Shown here one piece after another: positions 20,751 to 29,740 of a stretch of DNA of 64,000 bases (within the stretch, counting starts at the first letter, position 1; each line of letters starts with the position of its first letter). The stretch comes from Marinobacterium sediminicola (GTDB lineage Bacteria > Pseudomonadota > Gammaproteobacteria > Pseudomonadales > Balneatricaceae): assembly GCF_022343685.1 (NCBI RefSeq), contig NZ_CP092123.1, positions 2,480,001 through 2,544,000 of the forward strand, written 5' to 3'. The position numbers and the translations under genes are program-made. Under the pieces are notes generated by a model. That model was given only the letters and a program-made list of their open reading frames with translations. It searched no databases and was not told the origin of the DNA.

Positions 20751-23366
20751 TTATTTAGGTTCCAGCATCATGTCCAGATCGGCCACATCATTGCGGGCCA
20801 GGGAGCCAACCGCCTGTTTGAGCGTCAAACGGTTTTTCAGGTATTCATAACGTGACTGCATGAAGTCACGCCGCGCCGCGTAATAGCTCTGATAGGCATC
20901 CAGTACGGAGACCGAGGTTTCGATACCGGACTCGAACCCCTTCAGCCGGGTGGCCAAACGGATTTCCTGCGCCAACACGCCTTCACGCAAGGCAGCCAGC
21001 ATTGCGGTACTGGACACCAGACTGGAATACGCAGAGCGCACCACTCTTTCCGTCTTGCGATATTCGCGCTCCATCTCCTGCTGCGTCTTATCCAGACGTG
21101 CCGTGGCCTCACGAACCAGCGATGAGGTCCTGCCACCGCTGTAGATGGGCACGCTCAGGCGCAAGCCGATTTCGTAATCGCTGACATCCTGTCGCGAATC
21201 CGAGAACAACGTACTTTCGGACACCTGCTGACCGGCTGACACGAACAGATCCACGGTCGGCAGATGTTCGGCGTTGCGGCGGCTGATCTCTTTCTGCGCA
21301 ATCGCCGTCGACAATCTTTGTGCCTGCAGGGCAAGGTTTTGATCAAGCGCGGCGCCTACCCAACGGTCAACCCGCTCCGGGAACGGTGGTGCTGCGCGGA
21401 AATCAGCATTGAACCCGTGCAGGCTCTCAACCTCTTGTCCCACGACCTCCTTGACCGCCAGTCGCGCATCTTCGTACTTGAACTCGGCCTTCATGACGCG
21501 CGCACGGGTCAGAGCTTCCAGACTGCGTGACTCGTTGTAATCGGCACGACTCAACAGGCCGCTGTTGAAACGAATCTGCGCCTGCTCAAGCTGAGCCATG
21601 ACGGCGTTGTGCTCAGCCTGCGCCAGGTCACGCTCATCCCGCGCCGCCAGCACATCCAGGTAGGACGTCGTCAGGCGCATGATCAGATCCTGCTCAGCCG
21701 CCAGCAGCGCCAGCTTGGCCTGCTCAACGGCAACTTCTGCCTGATCAATGGCAATCAGATTGGCACGACGGTAGACCGGCTGGGTGAGGTTCAGTGAAAG
21801 GTTATAGCCCGGCACATCGTAATTGCCGGTCGGGATCGAACCTGACTCGTGTACGGTCTGATATTTGCTCGAATACTGGTAACTGAAGCTGACCTGAGGC
21901 AGGTAGTCAGCCTTGGCCTGAGGCAGTACCTCTCGGCGGGCACGGAATTCGGCCTCGGCCGCACGGTAGGTTGGATCCTGCTCAAGCGCCCGATCGACCA
22001 GATCAAGCAGTTTGAAACGCTCACCTGTGGGAATTGGGGTTTCCGAAGCATAATGTGCTTCATCCAGCGTCACCGAGCCGATACTCAGCACCGGTTGACG
22101 GGTAAAGTCGAAGGCGGGCACGTGACGCAGGGTATCCAGTTCGAAACCCGCGATGCCGCGCAAATCATCAGGAAAACCGTTCTGTGGCTGGATGGCTGCC
22201 TGAGGCATGGCCACGGTCAGCGCACCGGAATAACGATCAAGGAAAGGTGTGACGTTACGCGCCAGACCTTCCGCGTAGGAAGGCTCCAGCGTCAATTCTA
22301 CACGCGCAGAACCCAGACTGGTCGAACCATAGCGAACCTGCTGGATGAAGCGACTGTCAGCCTCGAAAGCACCAACAAGCCCCGTCAGGGCCTCTGCCGG
22401 CACTCCCGGGAAGTCCACCACAAGACGGCCCGGCGATGTCAGATAGTAGCCCTGTGCCTGAACACTTTCGCCACCCTGAAGCTCGATACCAAAACCGGAA
22501 CGCAGATTGGCCATGCCGATCGCGGTCGGCAACACGGTTTTTTCCTGCACGGGGGCATCTGGAACCAGCAGCAGGTGAATGAAGCTGGCCTCTTTCTCGG
22601 CATCGGAACCGATTTGCGCATCCAGCAGATCAACCGGCAGGCGCGGGGTAAAGGTCAGTACGGAACCGCCCCGGCTGCGCGAGGTGACTTCAGGCTCGCC
22701 AAGAAACTCAGGCATGGTCGGCAACTGGACCGAATCTGTCGGAACACCCGGCAGTTCAACAACCAGTTTCTGTCCCTGTTCAGCCAGGGAGACTTCAACC
22801 ACCATTTCCGTGTGGCCGGCGAACGACAGGTCAAACAGGTTCCCGCGCTTCTCGGCCTTGATCTGATCCAGCAGGCGCAGGGAGGCATCGACAGGACGCT
22901 CCCGCAGCAGCAACTCCCAGCTCAGGCGATTGTCACCGTTCAGCGCAACGGTCTCATCGATCAGATCCACCGGGCGCATGAACTCAACGACCAGGTGATT
23001 GCGCTCACCAATGGTCTGAACATAGGCCTTGTGAAAGATGGACGGCTGAGAAAGCAGCTGCTCCGCTTTGCTACGCCATTGATCAAGGTCTGCAGATGCG
23101 GACAGGGTCACGAACAGACGCTGCCCATTGGCTTGCAGATGTGTGGCCAGCAACTCACCGGGTGTGGCTGCGATCAATAACCGATGCTCACCCGTCGCGA
23201 CTTCTCTCTGAGTGTCGCCTTGAACTGCTTCCGTTCCGGGCACCGCTTCGGCGGCCACCAGGTCACGCCCACTGCCCAGCCCCAATACAAAGACACCACT
23301 TACCATCAGCGCCAGCGGCTTGAAGCGCTTTGATCCCGGAAATCCTGTTCTCATTCTTGTTCTCAC
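20751..23366 (-). CDS. TolC-family outer-membrane channel with AMIN-like N-terminal extension
   Basis: The protein has 871 residues, roughly twice a normal TolC. It begins with a basic, hydrophobic signal sequence. Residues about 445-860 are a TolC/OMF domain with two coiled-coil halves and repeated (L)xQPVYRR / LSVPIYSGGR strand-turn motifs. The N-terminal 440 residues are periplasmic and include AMIN-like sub-domains (GRLVVDFPGVP near 320, LVVEFMRPVDL near 135). AMIN domains in other proteins bind peptidoglycan or secretin complexes. A GTG start at 23366 has a good AGGGG site; an ATG at 23354 is the alternative. It lies 30 bases after the IalB-like gene and 30 bases before the giant gene, so it probably supplies the outer-membrane step of type I secretion for that product. 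The matching ABC and membrane-fusion genes are not in the window. Confidence 0.85.
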   Translation of the reverse strand: MRTRMRTGFPGSKRFKPLALMVSGVFVLGLGSGRDLVAAEAVPGTEAVQGDTQREVATGEHRLLIAATPGELLATHLQANGQRLFVTLSASADLDQWRSKAEQLLSQPSIFHKAYVQTIGERNHLVVEFMRPVDLIDETVALNGDNRLSWELLLRERPVDASLRLLDQIKAEKRGNLFDLSFAGHTEMVVEVSLAEQGQKLVVELPGVPTDSVQLPTMPEFLGEPEVTSRSRGGSVLTFTPRLPVDLLDAQIGSDAEKEASFIHLLLVPDAPVQEKTVLPTAIGMANLRSGFGIELQGGESVQAQGYYLTSPGRLVVDFPGVPAEALTGLVGAFEADSRFIQQVRYGSTSLGSARVELTLEPSYAEGLARNVTPFLDRYSGALTVAMPQAAIQPQNGFPDDLRGIAGFELDTLRHVPAFDFTRQPVLSIGSVTLDEAHYASETPIPTGERFKLLDLVDRALEQDPTYRAAEAEFRARREVLPQAKADYLPQVSFSYQYSSKYQTVHESGSIPTGNYDVPGYNLSLNLTQPVYRRANLIAIDQAEVAVEQAKLALLAAEQDLIMRLTTSYLDVLAARDERDLAQAEHNAVMAQLEQAQIRFNSGLLSRADYNESRSLEALTRARVMKAEFKYEDARLAVKEVVGQEVESLHGFNADFRAAPPFPERVDRWVGAALDQNLALQAQRLSTAIAQKEISRRNAEHLPTVDLFVSAGQQVSESTLFSDSRQDVSDYEIGLRLSVPIYSGGRTSSLVREATARLDKTQQEMEREYRKTERVVRSAYSSLVSSTAMLAALREGVLAQEIRLATRLKGFESGIETSVSVLDAYQSYYAARRDFMQSRYEYLKNRLTLKQAVGSLARNDVADLDMMLEPK

Positions 23367-23396
23367 AAAGACCCCTTAGTTCGCCTGCCGGCCTGA

Positions 23397-23900
23397 TTAA
23401 CGCACTTTGGAACTGGCTTTGGTAAAACCAGACAGCGAGAGCTCAACCACCAGGGTCTGCTCCGAACTGAAAGGGCGGAACCCTATTTTCATTGTCTTCC
23501 CGGCCTTCATGCCGGCGAGCATGCCATCGTTCAACGCAACCAGGGCAACACAGCCGTCGGTTACACAGGTGGTGAAGGCAAAGTGCTGCTCTTCAGACTC
23601 GTCAATCCGGGTCACGATGCCAGGTCTGAGATCAACCCCCAGTGGCAATACCATCTGGAGCAACATTTTTCCCTGGGGCTTGATAATCGAAGCGGAAAGT
23701 ACCCTCGAACGCTTTTCGCCCTCGCCGACGAACAGCTGCTGAACGGCCTGACACTGCTGCTCCTGACAATCCACACGCCAGTCGCCAAAGGTTTCAGCCA
23801 GTACCTGCTGAGGTGTCACCATCGCAGCGCCCCCAAGAGCGACCGCAGACAGAATTCCCCTGACCACTCGCTTGCCATCAGCTAGAAACGCAAATTTCAT
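23397..23900 (-). CDS. Invasion-associated locus B (IalB) family protein
   Basis: This 167-residue periplasmic protein has a signal peptide ending near AxA (VLAETFGDW). It carries the family marks FGDWRVDC followed by a short C-x4-C, an LLQMVLPLG strand, and a late pair of cysteines (CVTDGC). I chose the ATG at 23900 because GGAG lies six bases upstream; a longer frame to 23981 lacks such a site. The function of this family outside Bartonella is unknown. It is the first gene of the unit with the TolC-like channel and the giant protein, so a role as an accessory envelope factor for that system is possible. Confidence 0.75.
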   Translation of the reverse strand: MKFAFLADGKRVVRGILSAVALGGAAMVTPQQVLAETFGDWRVDCQEQQCQAVQQLFVGEGEKRSRVLSASIIKPQGKMLLQMVLPLGVDLRPGIVTRIDESEEQHFAFTTCVTDGCVALVALNDGMLAGMKAGKTMKIGFRPFSSEQTLVVELSLSGFTKASSKVR

Positions 23901-24007
23901 TTCGACTCCAATACCCAATGATCGACCCGGATTTTTTACCAACGCTTGTTTTACCACAAAAGTGACAAGCAAAGCTGACACTTTCTGACTTATGTTCAGT
24001 TTTTATT

Positions 24008-24019
24008 CATCTGCAGATG
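24008..24019. promoter_or_regulatory. 12-bp palindrome upstream of the secretion unit
   Basis: CATCTGCAGATG is a perfect 12-bp palindrome in AT-rich DNA about 110 bases upstream of the IalB-like start. It could be an operator for the 23-kb unit. No clear sigma-70 promoter could be picked out nearby. Confidence 0.25.
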
Positions 24020-24053
24020 TAAATCAAAAGAAACACTTCAGATCGCTTCGCCG

Positions 24054-24085
24054 TGGCAAAAAAAAGCCCCGCCAAAAGGCGGGGC
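24054..24085 (-). terminator. Rho-independent terminator of the meta-cleavage operon
   Basis: The stem GCCCCGCC/GGCGGGGC (24066-24085, loop AAAA) is followed on the minus strand by a run of T residues. It lies 50 bases past the stop of the tautomerase gene. Confidence 0.85.
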
Positions 24086-24134
24086 AAGGAGACTGACAAC
24101 GAGTATTGAAACGATGTTTCAATCAACAGAGGGG

Positions 24135-24326
24135 TTAACGCCCAAGCTTTTTGGCAGACTGGCCACCAATGCCGAAATGCTGCTTGGGCATCTCATCAAT
24201 CAGAACACGCACGTTGGCCTCAGGAGCATCCAGTGATCGAGAGATGGCCTTGGTCACCTCCTCAATCAGACGCTCCTTCTGCTCATCGCTGCGTCCTTCC
24301 ATGATATGGATCTGTGCGATTGGCAT
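24135..24326 (-). CDS. dmpI: 4-oxalocrotonate (2-hydroxymuconate) tautomerase
   Basis: The protein has 63 residues, the usual size for 4-OT. It isomerises 2-hydroxymuconate to 2-oxo-3-hexenedioate in the oxalocrotonate branch. After removal of Met the catalytic Pro1 is exposed, and Arg11, Arg39 and Phe50 are all present at the canonical positions. GGAGG lies seven bases before the ATG. It is the last gene of the dmpC-E-F-G-H-I series, 11 bases after dmpH, and a strong terminator follows. Confidence 0.95.
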   Translation of the reverse strand: MPIAQIHIMEGRSDEQKERLIEEVTKAISRSLDAPEANVRVLIDEMPKQHFGIGGQSAKKLGR

Positions 24327-24337
24327 GGGTTGCCTCC

Positions 24338-25144
24338 TCAGACGAACTTGCCGCTGATGCTGCCCAGGCCCTGATAACGGACCGTAAAGGCATCGCCCTT
24401 GTTAACCTGAACGGCTGCGGTGATCGCACCGATCATGATGAAGCTGCCAGCCGGCAGGCTTTCACCACGTTCGCCCATCATGTTAGCCAGCATGGCAACA
24501 GAGGCAGCCGGGTGACCCAGAACGGCAGCACCTGCGCCGGTCTGTACGATTTCACCATTGATCTCCATGACCACACCGATGTTCTTCAGGTCGATGTCGG
24601 CAATATCTGCCATGTTGCCACCGGTCATGAACCGGCTGGATGACGAGTTATCCGCTATCACGCTCTTGAGATCGAACTTGAAGTCCTTGTAACGGGAGTC
24701 GATCACTTCTACGGCTGGCATGACAAAGTCGGTAGCACGCAGCACATCACCGATGTGTACACCCGGCCCCTTGAGCTCATCCTTCAGCACGAAGGCCAGC
24801 TCGGCTTCAATCTTCGGGTGGATCAGCTCATCATGCTTGATCTCACCACCCTCTGGCACGCTGAAATAGTCTGCCAGAAAGCCGTAGCAGGGATGCTCGA
24901 CACCCATCTGAGCCATTTTGGCCCAGGAGGTCAGGCCCATTTTCATGCCGACAATCTTGTGGCCACGCTCTTCCTTGCGGCGACGAATTTCCCACTGGAT
25001 GTCGAAGGCATCCTTGTAGGTCATCTGCGGGAAGTCGTCAGTGATCTTGGTGATCTCGTAGGCTTCCAGCTCGGCGTTTTCGCAGTGGATCGCCAGCTCT
25101 TCAATCTGGGATTGGGTCAGCTTGTTTTCGTATGCTTCAGCCAT
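24338..25144 (-). CDS. dmpH: 4-oxalocrotonate decarboxylase
   Basis: This 268-residue member of the hydratase/decarboxylase family converts 2-oxo-3-hexenedioate to 2-oxopent-4-enoate. Family marks include [18 protein letters not shown] with the acidic metal-binding residues, and the glycine-rich [15 protein letters not shown]. It is a paralogue of the hydratase at 27129. The assignment as decarboxylase rests on close resemblance to DmpH/XylI and on its place next to the tautomerase, with which it forms a known functional partner. Its ATG overlaps the stop of dmpG in TAATG, which suggests translational coupling. Confidence 0.9.
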   Translation of the reverse strand: MAEAYENKLTQSQIEELAIHCENAELEAYEITKITDDFPQMTYKDAFDIQWEIRRRKEERGHKIVGMKMGLTSWAKMAQMGVEHPCYGFLADYFSVPEGGEIKHDELIHPKIEAELAFVLKDELKGPGVHIGDVLRATDFVMPAVEVIDSRYKDFKFDLKSVIADNSSSSRFMTGGNMADIADIDLKNIGVVMEINGEIVQTGAGAAVLGHPAASVAMLANMMGERGESLPAGSFIMIGAITAAVQVNKGDAFTVRYQGLGSISGKFV

Positions 25145-26172
25145 TAGATCAGCCCCTTCTCTTTCGCCATGGTCAGTGCCAGGTCTTCAATCATGTCTTC
25201 CTGACCACCGACGGTACCGCGGCGACCAAGCTCTACCAGAATGTCACGGGCCTGAATGCCATACTTCTTCTCCGCGCGCTGGGCAAACAGCAGGAAGGAG
25301 GAGTAGACGCCGGCGTAGCCCAGAGTCAACGCATCGCGGTCCACGCGGATCGGCTGATCCATGATCGGGAACACCCGGTCTTCGGCCACGTCCATGATCT
25401 TGTACAGATCAATACCGGTCTCGACGCCCATGCGATCCAGCACCGCGCAGAACACTTCCAGCGGCGTGTTGCCGGCACCGGCACCGAGGCCCGCGACGGA
25501 GCCATCGACACGAGACGCGCCCGCTTCGATCGCCGCCAGCGAGTTGGCGATCGCCATGCCCATGTTGTGGTGACCGTGGAAGCCCACCTCAACGCTGCTC
25601 GGCAGTTCGGCGCGCAGCAGGCCGATCTTGGCGGTCACTTCATCCGGCAGCATGTAACCGGCGGAGTCAGTGGCATAGATGCAGTTGGCGCCGTAGCTGA
25701 CCATCAGCCTGGCCTGCTCCAGAATCTTCTCCGGGCTGACCATGTGCGCCATCATCAGGAAGCCGACGGTGTCCATTTCCATCTTGGCGGCCATGCCGAT
25801 GTGCTGTTCGGACACGTCCGCTTCGGTGCAGTGAGTCGCCACACGGATGGTGGAGACGCCGCAGTCTTTTGCCATCTTCAGATGGTCGACGGTACCGATG
25901 CCCGGCAGCAGCAGGGCGGAGACTTTGGCGTTTTTCATCTTCGGCACCACGGCGTTGAGGTATTCCTCGTCGCTGTGCGCCGGGAAGCCGTAGTTCACCG
26001 AGGCGCCACCCAGACCGTCACCGTGGGTGACTTCGATCAGTGGCATGCCCGCTTCATCCAGGCCGGTGGCGATGTTGACCATCTCGTCGAGACTGATCTG
26101 GTGACGCTTGGCATGCATGCCGTCACGCAGAGACATGTCGTGCAGCGTGACTTTCTTACCGTTCAGATTCAT
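25144..26172 (-). CDS. dmpG: 4-hydroxy-2-oxovalerate aldolase
   Basis: This 342-residue HMGL-like TIM-barrel aldolase splits 4-hydroxy-2-oxovalerate into pyruvate and acetaldehyde. The N-terminal [10 protein letters not shown] motif supplies the catalytic Arg16, metal-binding Asp17 and catalytic His20, and [10 protein letters not shown] supplies the other two metal-binding histidines. DmpG works as a complex with the acetaldehyde dehydrogenase DmpF and channels acetaldehyde to it; dmpF lies directly upstream, 14 bases away. Confidence 0.95.
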   Translation of the reverse strand: MNLNGKKVTLHDMSLRDGMHAKRHQISLDEMVNIATGLDEAGMPLIEVTHGDGLGGASVNYGFPAHSDEEYLNAVVPKMKNAKVSALLLPGIGTVDHLKMAKDCGVSTIRVATHCTEADVSEQHIGMAAKMEMDTVGFLMMAHMVSPEKILEQARLMVSYGANCIYATDSAGYMLPDEVTAKIGLLRAELPSSVEVGFHGHHNMGMAIANSLAAIEAGASRVDGSVAGLGAGAGNTPLEVFCAVLDRMGVETGIDLYKIMDVAEDRVFPIMDQPIRVDRDALTLGYAGVYSSFLLFAQRAEKKYGIQARDILVELGRRGTVGGQEDMIEDLALTMAKEKGLI

Positions 26173-26186
26173 GTTGCTTTCCTCCG

Positions 26187-27098
26187 TTAGCCACGCTCAG
26201 GCAAGGTAATGGTGCCATTGGACACCTCTTCGGCGAACATCTCGGCGGTGCGCAGACCGGCCGCGGTCATGATGTCCAGGTTGCCGGCGTACTTCGGCAG
26301 GAAGTCGCCCAGACCTTCCACTTCCATGAAGCAGGAGACGCGCTTGCCGTCGAAGATCGGACCATTGACCAGGCGGTAGCCCGGTACGTACTTCTGCACC
26401 TCTTTCACCATGGCGTGCACGGATTCGGTGATGGCGGCCTGATCCGGCTCGCCTTCGGTCAGGCAGTGGATGGTGTCACGCATGATCAGCGGCGGCTCGG
26501 CCGGGTTGATGATGATGATCGCCTTGCCCTTCTTGGCACCCCCAACTTTCTCCACGGCACCGGCCGTGGTGCGGGTGAACTCGTCGATGTTCTGGCGCGT
26601 GCCCGGACCGACAGAACGGGAGGAGACGGTGGCGATGATTTCGCCGTACTCGACCGGCTGCACGCGGCTGACCGCCGCGACCATCGGGATGGTCGCCTGG
26701 CCACCGCAGGTGACCATGTTGACGTTCATCTCCAGGTTTTTGGCGTGCGCTTCCAGATTCACCGGCGGGACGCAGTAGGGACCGATGGCGGCCGGGGTCA
26801 GGTCGACCATGATCACGCCCAGCTCGTTCAGCTTGCGGCTGTTCTCGGCATGGACGTAGGCCGAGGTGGCGTCAAAGGCGACGCGGATATCGTCTTCAAT
26901 CACGTGCGGCAGCAGACCATCGACACCGGTGGCGCAGGTCTTGATACCCATCTCTTCGGCGCGCTTGAGGCCTTCGGAGGTCGGGTCGATCCCGACCATC
27001 CAGACCGGCTCGATCCACTCGGAGCGCTGCATTTTCATCAGCAGGTCTGTGCCGATGTTACCCGGGCCGATAATGGCCGCTTTCAGTTTCTTGCTCAT
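26187..27098 (-). CDS. dmpF: Acetaldehyde dehydrogenase (acylating)
   Basis: This 303-residue enzyme oxidises acetaldehyde to acetyl-CoA with NAD+ and CoA. The N-terminal GPGNIGTDL is the Rossmann nucleotide loop, and Cys131 in VTCGGQA is the catalytic thiol. It is the partner of the aldolase encoded just downstream. Length and motifs agree with DmpF/XylQ throughout. Confidence 0.95.
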   Translation of the reverse strand: MSKKLKAAIIGPGNIGTDLLMKMQRSEWIEPVWMVGIDPTSEGLKRAEEMGIKTCATGVDGLLPHVIEDDIRVAFDATSAYVHAENSRKLNELGVIMVDLTPAAIGPYCVPPVNLEAHAKNLEMNVNMVTCGGQATIPMVAAVSRVQPVEYGEIIATVSSRSVGPGTRQNIDEFTRTTAGAVEKVGGAKKGKAIIIINPAEPPLIMRDTIHCLTEGEPDQAAITESVHAMVKEVQKYVPGYRLVNGPIFDGKRVSCFMEVEGLGDFLPKYAGNLDIMTAAGLRTAEMFAEEVSNGTITLPERG

Positions 27099-27128
27099 TC
27101 TTCTTATCCTGTAATCAACTCTGGCCGG

Positions 27129-27914
27129 TCAGACAAAACGAACAGACGCGCTGCCGATTCCACCAATGCTGACGCTCATGAAGTCGCCAGCCTGAACCGG
27201 CTCCAGCGGAACCAGAGAGCCAGACAAAATCACTTCACCGGCCTTCAGCGGGATACCGAACTGACCCAAGGTGTTAGCCAGCCAGGTCACACAGTTGACA
27301 GGGCTGCCCAGCGCCGCGGCACCGGCACCAGTGCTGATGATGGAACCGTTTTTCTCGACCACCATGCCGCAGGTTGCCAGGTCTACCTTACGCGGATTGA
27401 CGGCACGATCACCCAGCACGAACAGGCCACAGGAAGCATTGTCAGCGACGGTATCCTGGATCTTGATCTGCCAGTTCTCGATGCGGGAGTCGACCACTTC
27501 AAAACAGGGGATCACGCAATCAGTTGCAGCCAGGACATCGGCATTGGTCACGCCAGGCCCCATCAGGTCCTTTTTCAGGATGAAGGCGATCTCGCCTTCG
27601 GCTTTCGGCTGCATCAGACGTTCGGAGATCGGCATCTCCTCGCCCTGGCTGAATGCCATTTTGTCGGTCAGATAACCGAAATCCGGCTGGTGCACGTTCA
27701 GCATGTTCTGCACGGCCTTGGAGGTAACGCCGATCTTTTTACCGATGATTTTTTCACCGGCTTCCAGACGACGTTCCAGCATGCGCAAAGAGATGTTGTA
27801 GGCATCTTCGACGGTGATGTCGCTGAAACGCTCGGTCAGGGGGCGTACCGGAGTTCGGTCGAGCATGGCCTGATAGAGTTCATCACCACATTCTTGAATC
27901 AGTTGCTTATCCAT
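27129..27914 (-). CDS. dmpE: 2-oxopent-4-enoate hydratase
   Basis: This 261-residue hydratase adds water to 2-oxopent-4-enoate to give 4-hydroxy-2-oxovalerate. It shows the family signature KKIGVTS, the acidic metal site in MQPKAEGEIAFIL, and GAGAAALGSPVNCVTWLAN. It is a paralogue of dmpH; the GSPVNCVTWLAN ending is typical of the hydratase branch. It lies between dmpC and dmpF with short gaps (9 and 30 bases). Confidence 0.92.
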   Translation of the reverse strand: MDKQLIQECGDELYQAMLDRTPVRPLTERFSDITVEDAYNISLRMLERRLEAGEKIIGKKIGVTSKAVQNMLNVHQPDFGYLTDKMAFSQGEEMPISERLMQPKAEGEIAFILKKDLMGPGVTNADVLAATDCVIPCFEVVDSRIENWQIKIQDTVADNASCGLFVLGDRAVNPRKVDLATCGMVVEKNGSIISTGAGAAALGSPVNCVTWLANTLGQFGIPLKAGEVILSGSLVPLEPVQAGDFMSVSIGGIGSASVRFV

Positions 27915-27923
27915 CGTCTGTCC

Positions 27924-29384
27924 TCAAAGCTTGATGCAGATGTTTTTGGTTTCGGTGTAGAACTCGAGACCGTGTACACCACCCTCGCGGCCAATACCGG
28001 ACTGCTTGGCACCACCGAAGGCGGTACGCAGGTCACGCAGGAACCAGGAGTTAACCCAGACCAGCCCCGCTTCCATCTGCTCGGCGACACGTACGGCACG
28101 GGCAGAGTTTTCAGTCCAGATAGCGGCGGCAAGACCGTAGTTGGTGTCGTTCGCCAATTCGATCACTTCGTCTTCGGTATCGAACGGACGGATGTGGCAG
28201 CACGGACCAAAGATCTCTTCACGAATCACACGCGCATCATCAGACAGACCGGTCCAGATGGTCGGTTCGATCCAGGCACCGTCGTTCAGCTCGGCGCCCA
28301 TGTCCGGGATACCACCGCCAATTTCGACCGTCGCACCCTCTTCGCGGGCCAGATCGTAGTAGTACTTGACCTTTTCGCGGTGCTCGAGGCTGACCAGCGG
28401 ACCGAAGTTGGCCTCAGGATCTTCCGGACGACCCAGTTTCAGCTTGGCCACTTCTTCCTTCATGCGGGACAGGAATTTCTCGAAAATTGGACGCTCGACG
28501 TAAACACGCTCAGTGCCCAGGCAGACCTGACCACAGTTAACGAACGCGGAACGCATGGTGCCCTCAACCGCTTTTTCGATGTCGCAGTCGGCAAAAACGA
28601 TGCCCGGGTTCTTGCCACCACACTCCAGAGAGATATTGCGCAAACCAACGGCCGCAGCCTTCATGATCGCCTCACCGGTACGGGTTTCACCGGTAAAAGT
28701 GATGGCATCAACCAGCGGATGAGTGGTGAGGAATTCGCCAGCGGAGTCAGGACCAAAGCCATGAACCACGTTGAATACACCTTCCGGTACGCCACACTCG
28801 TTCATCACTTCGCCCAACAGGGTGGTGGTCGCCGGAGTTTCTTCGGACGGCTTGACCACAACGGTGTTACCGCAGGCCAGCGCCGGACCGACTTTCCAGG
28901 TCATCAGCAGCAACGGCAGATTCCAGGGTGAAATGACCGCAATCACACCCTTAGGCGTACGGTGACCGACGTTCAACGCACCCTTGCCGTCCGGCGTATC
29001 CATACGGAAGCCTTCAGTCGGATGGTTCGCGAGGGTTTCGGAGAACGCCTTGAAGTTGGCGGCACCACGAGGAATATCGATATGGCTGGCAATGGAACGG
29101 GGCTTGCCGGTATCACGACACTCGGCTTCCAGAAACTCTTCAAAGCGCTCGTTGATACGGTCCGCTACCTTGTTCAGCAGAGCAGTACGCTGAGTCTGGG
29201 TCATTTTGCCCCAGGGGCCTTTCAGTGCAGCTTTTGCAGCGCGAACAGCCGCATCCACTTCGGCCTGTCCCGCTTCGTGGACCATGCCAATCAGGCTGTT
29301 GTCCACAGGGCAACGGTTTTCGAACGTCTTGCCACTGGCAGAGGCCACGTACTCGCCGTTGATAAAATGCTTGAACTCTTTCAT
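27924..29384 (-). CDS. dmpC: 2-hydroxymuconic semialdehyde dehydrogenase
   Basis: This 486-residue NAD-dependent aldehyde dehydrogenase oxidises the ring-cleavage product of catechol to 2-hydroxymuconate. Glu254 (LECGGK) and Cys288 (GQVCLG) are the catalytic base and nucleophile, and FTGETRTG is the coenzyme loop. It is the first gene of the six-gene meta operon, with AAGGTGA before the ATG. No xylF/dmpD hydrolase gene is in this operon, so this enzyme is the only visible route onward from the semialdehyde. Confidence 0.93.
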   Translation of the reverse strand: MKEFKHFINGEYVASASGKTFENRCPVDNSLIGMVHEAGQAEVDAAVRAAKAALKGPWGKMTQTQRTALLNKVADRINERFEEFLEAECRDTGKPRSIASHIDIPRGAANFKAFSETLANHPTEGFRMDTPDGKGALNVGHRTPKGVIAVISPWNLPLLLMTWKVGPALACGNTVVVKPSEETPATTTLLGEVMNECGVPEGVFNVVHGFGPDSAGEFLTTHPLVDAITFTGETRTGEAIMKAAAVGLRNISLECGGKNPGIVFADCDIEKAVEGTMRSAFVNCGQVCLGTERVYVERPIFEKFLSRMKEEVAKLKLGRPEDPEANFGPLVSLEHREKVKYYYDLAREEGATVEIGGGIPDMGAELNDGAWIEPTIWTGLSDDARVIREEIFGPCCHIRPFDTEDEVIELANDTNYGLAAAIWTENSARAVRVAEQMEAGLVWVNSWFLRDLRTAFGGAKQSGIGREGGVHGLEFYTETKNICIKL

Positions 29385-29503
29385 GGCTCACCTTGATCAG
29401 TTTCGGCCAATAGCAATGTCAGGCCGATCGTTTTATTGTTGGATCACACTGCAACAGCCCTAGCCGCGAGGGCTGCCAGCCAGGTTGAAATCCAGTATAG
29501 CGT

Positions 29504-29518
29504 TGCAAAAACGGGATA
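29504..29518 (+). promoter_or_regulatory. Possible BenR/XylS half-site upstream of the meta operon
   Basis: TGCAAAAACGGGATA matches TGCA-N6-GGNTA exactly, but it points away from dmpC, unlike functional XylS sites. A second repeat 20 bases on has three mismatches. It may be chance. Confidence 0.35.
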
Positions 29519-29682
29519 AAACACGCAAAAGCGGGGGTTGGAGATTCCAAAAACGGAAATGACCTCATCAGACAACTCACATTCCGCCGTTAATGATCCC
29601 TGCTGCCAACTTGCTTTTTGCCCCCTCGACCACACACAAGAGCAGCCGCCCTGCTGGTGAACACCGGTAACAGGTGCTACAT

Positions 29683-29715
29683 AAAAAATAACCCGGGGAA
29701 GGGGACCCGGGTTAT
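29683..29715 (-). terminator. Rho-independent terminator after the porin gene
   Basis: The stem ATAACCCGGG/CCCGGGTTAT (29688-29697 and 29706-29715) is followed on the minus strand by a T-run. It sits 25 bases past the porin stop. Confidence 0.8.
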
Positions 29716-29740
29716 CTTGTGCTTTATGCCTGAACTGGAA

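Larger units (their letters stand above)
29385..29740. other. Intergenic region between the porin and meta operon
   Basis: These 356 bases hold no gene. They contain the porin terminator (29683-29715), a BenR/XylS-like half-site (29504-29518) and the presumed promoter of dmpC. A candidate -10 (TATACT on the minus strand) lies near 29494-29499 without a clear -35, which would fit an activator-dependent promoter. Confidence 0.5.

Noticed and set aside
21849..23180. Plus-strand open frame of 443 codons opposite the TolC-like gene
   Set aside because: It is antisense to a well-supported gene and has no domain; high GC content makes such shadows common.
26415..28931. Plus-strand open frame of 838 codons opposite dmpC, dmpE and dmpF
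   Set aside because: It is antisense to three clearly identified enzymes, is His/Gln/Arg-rich and has no recognisable motif.
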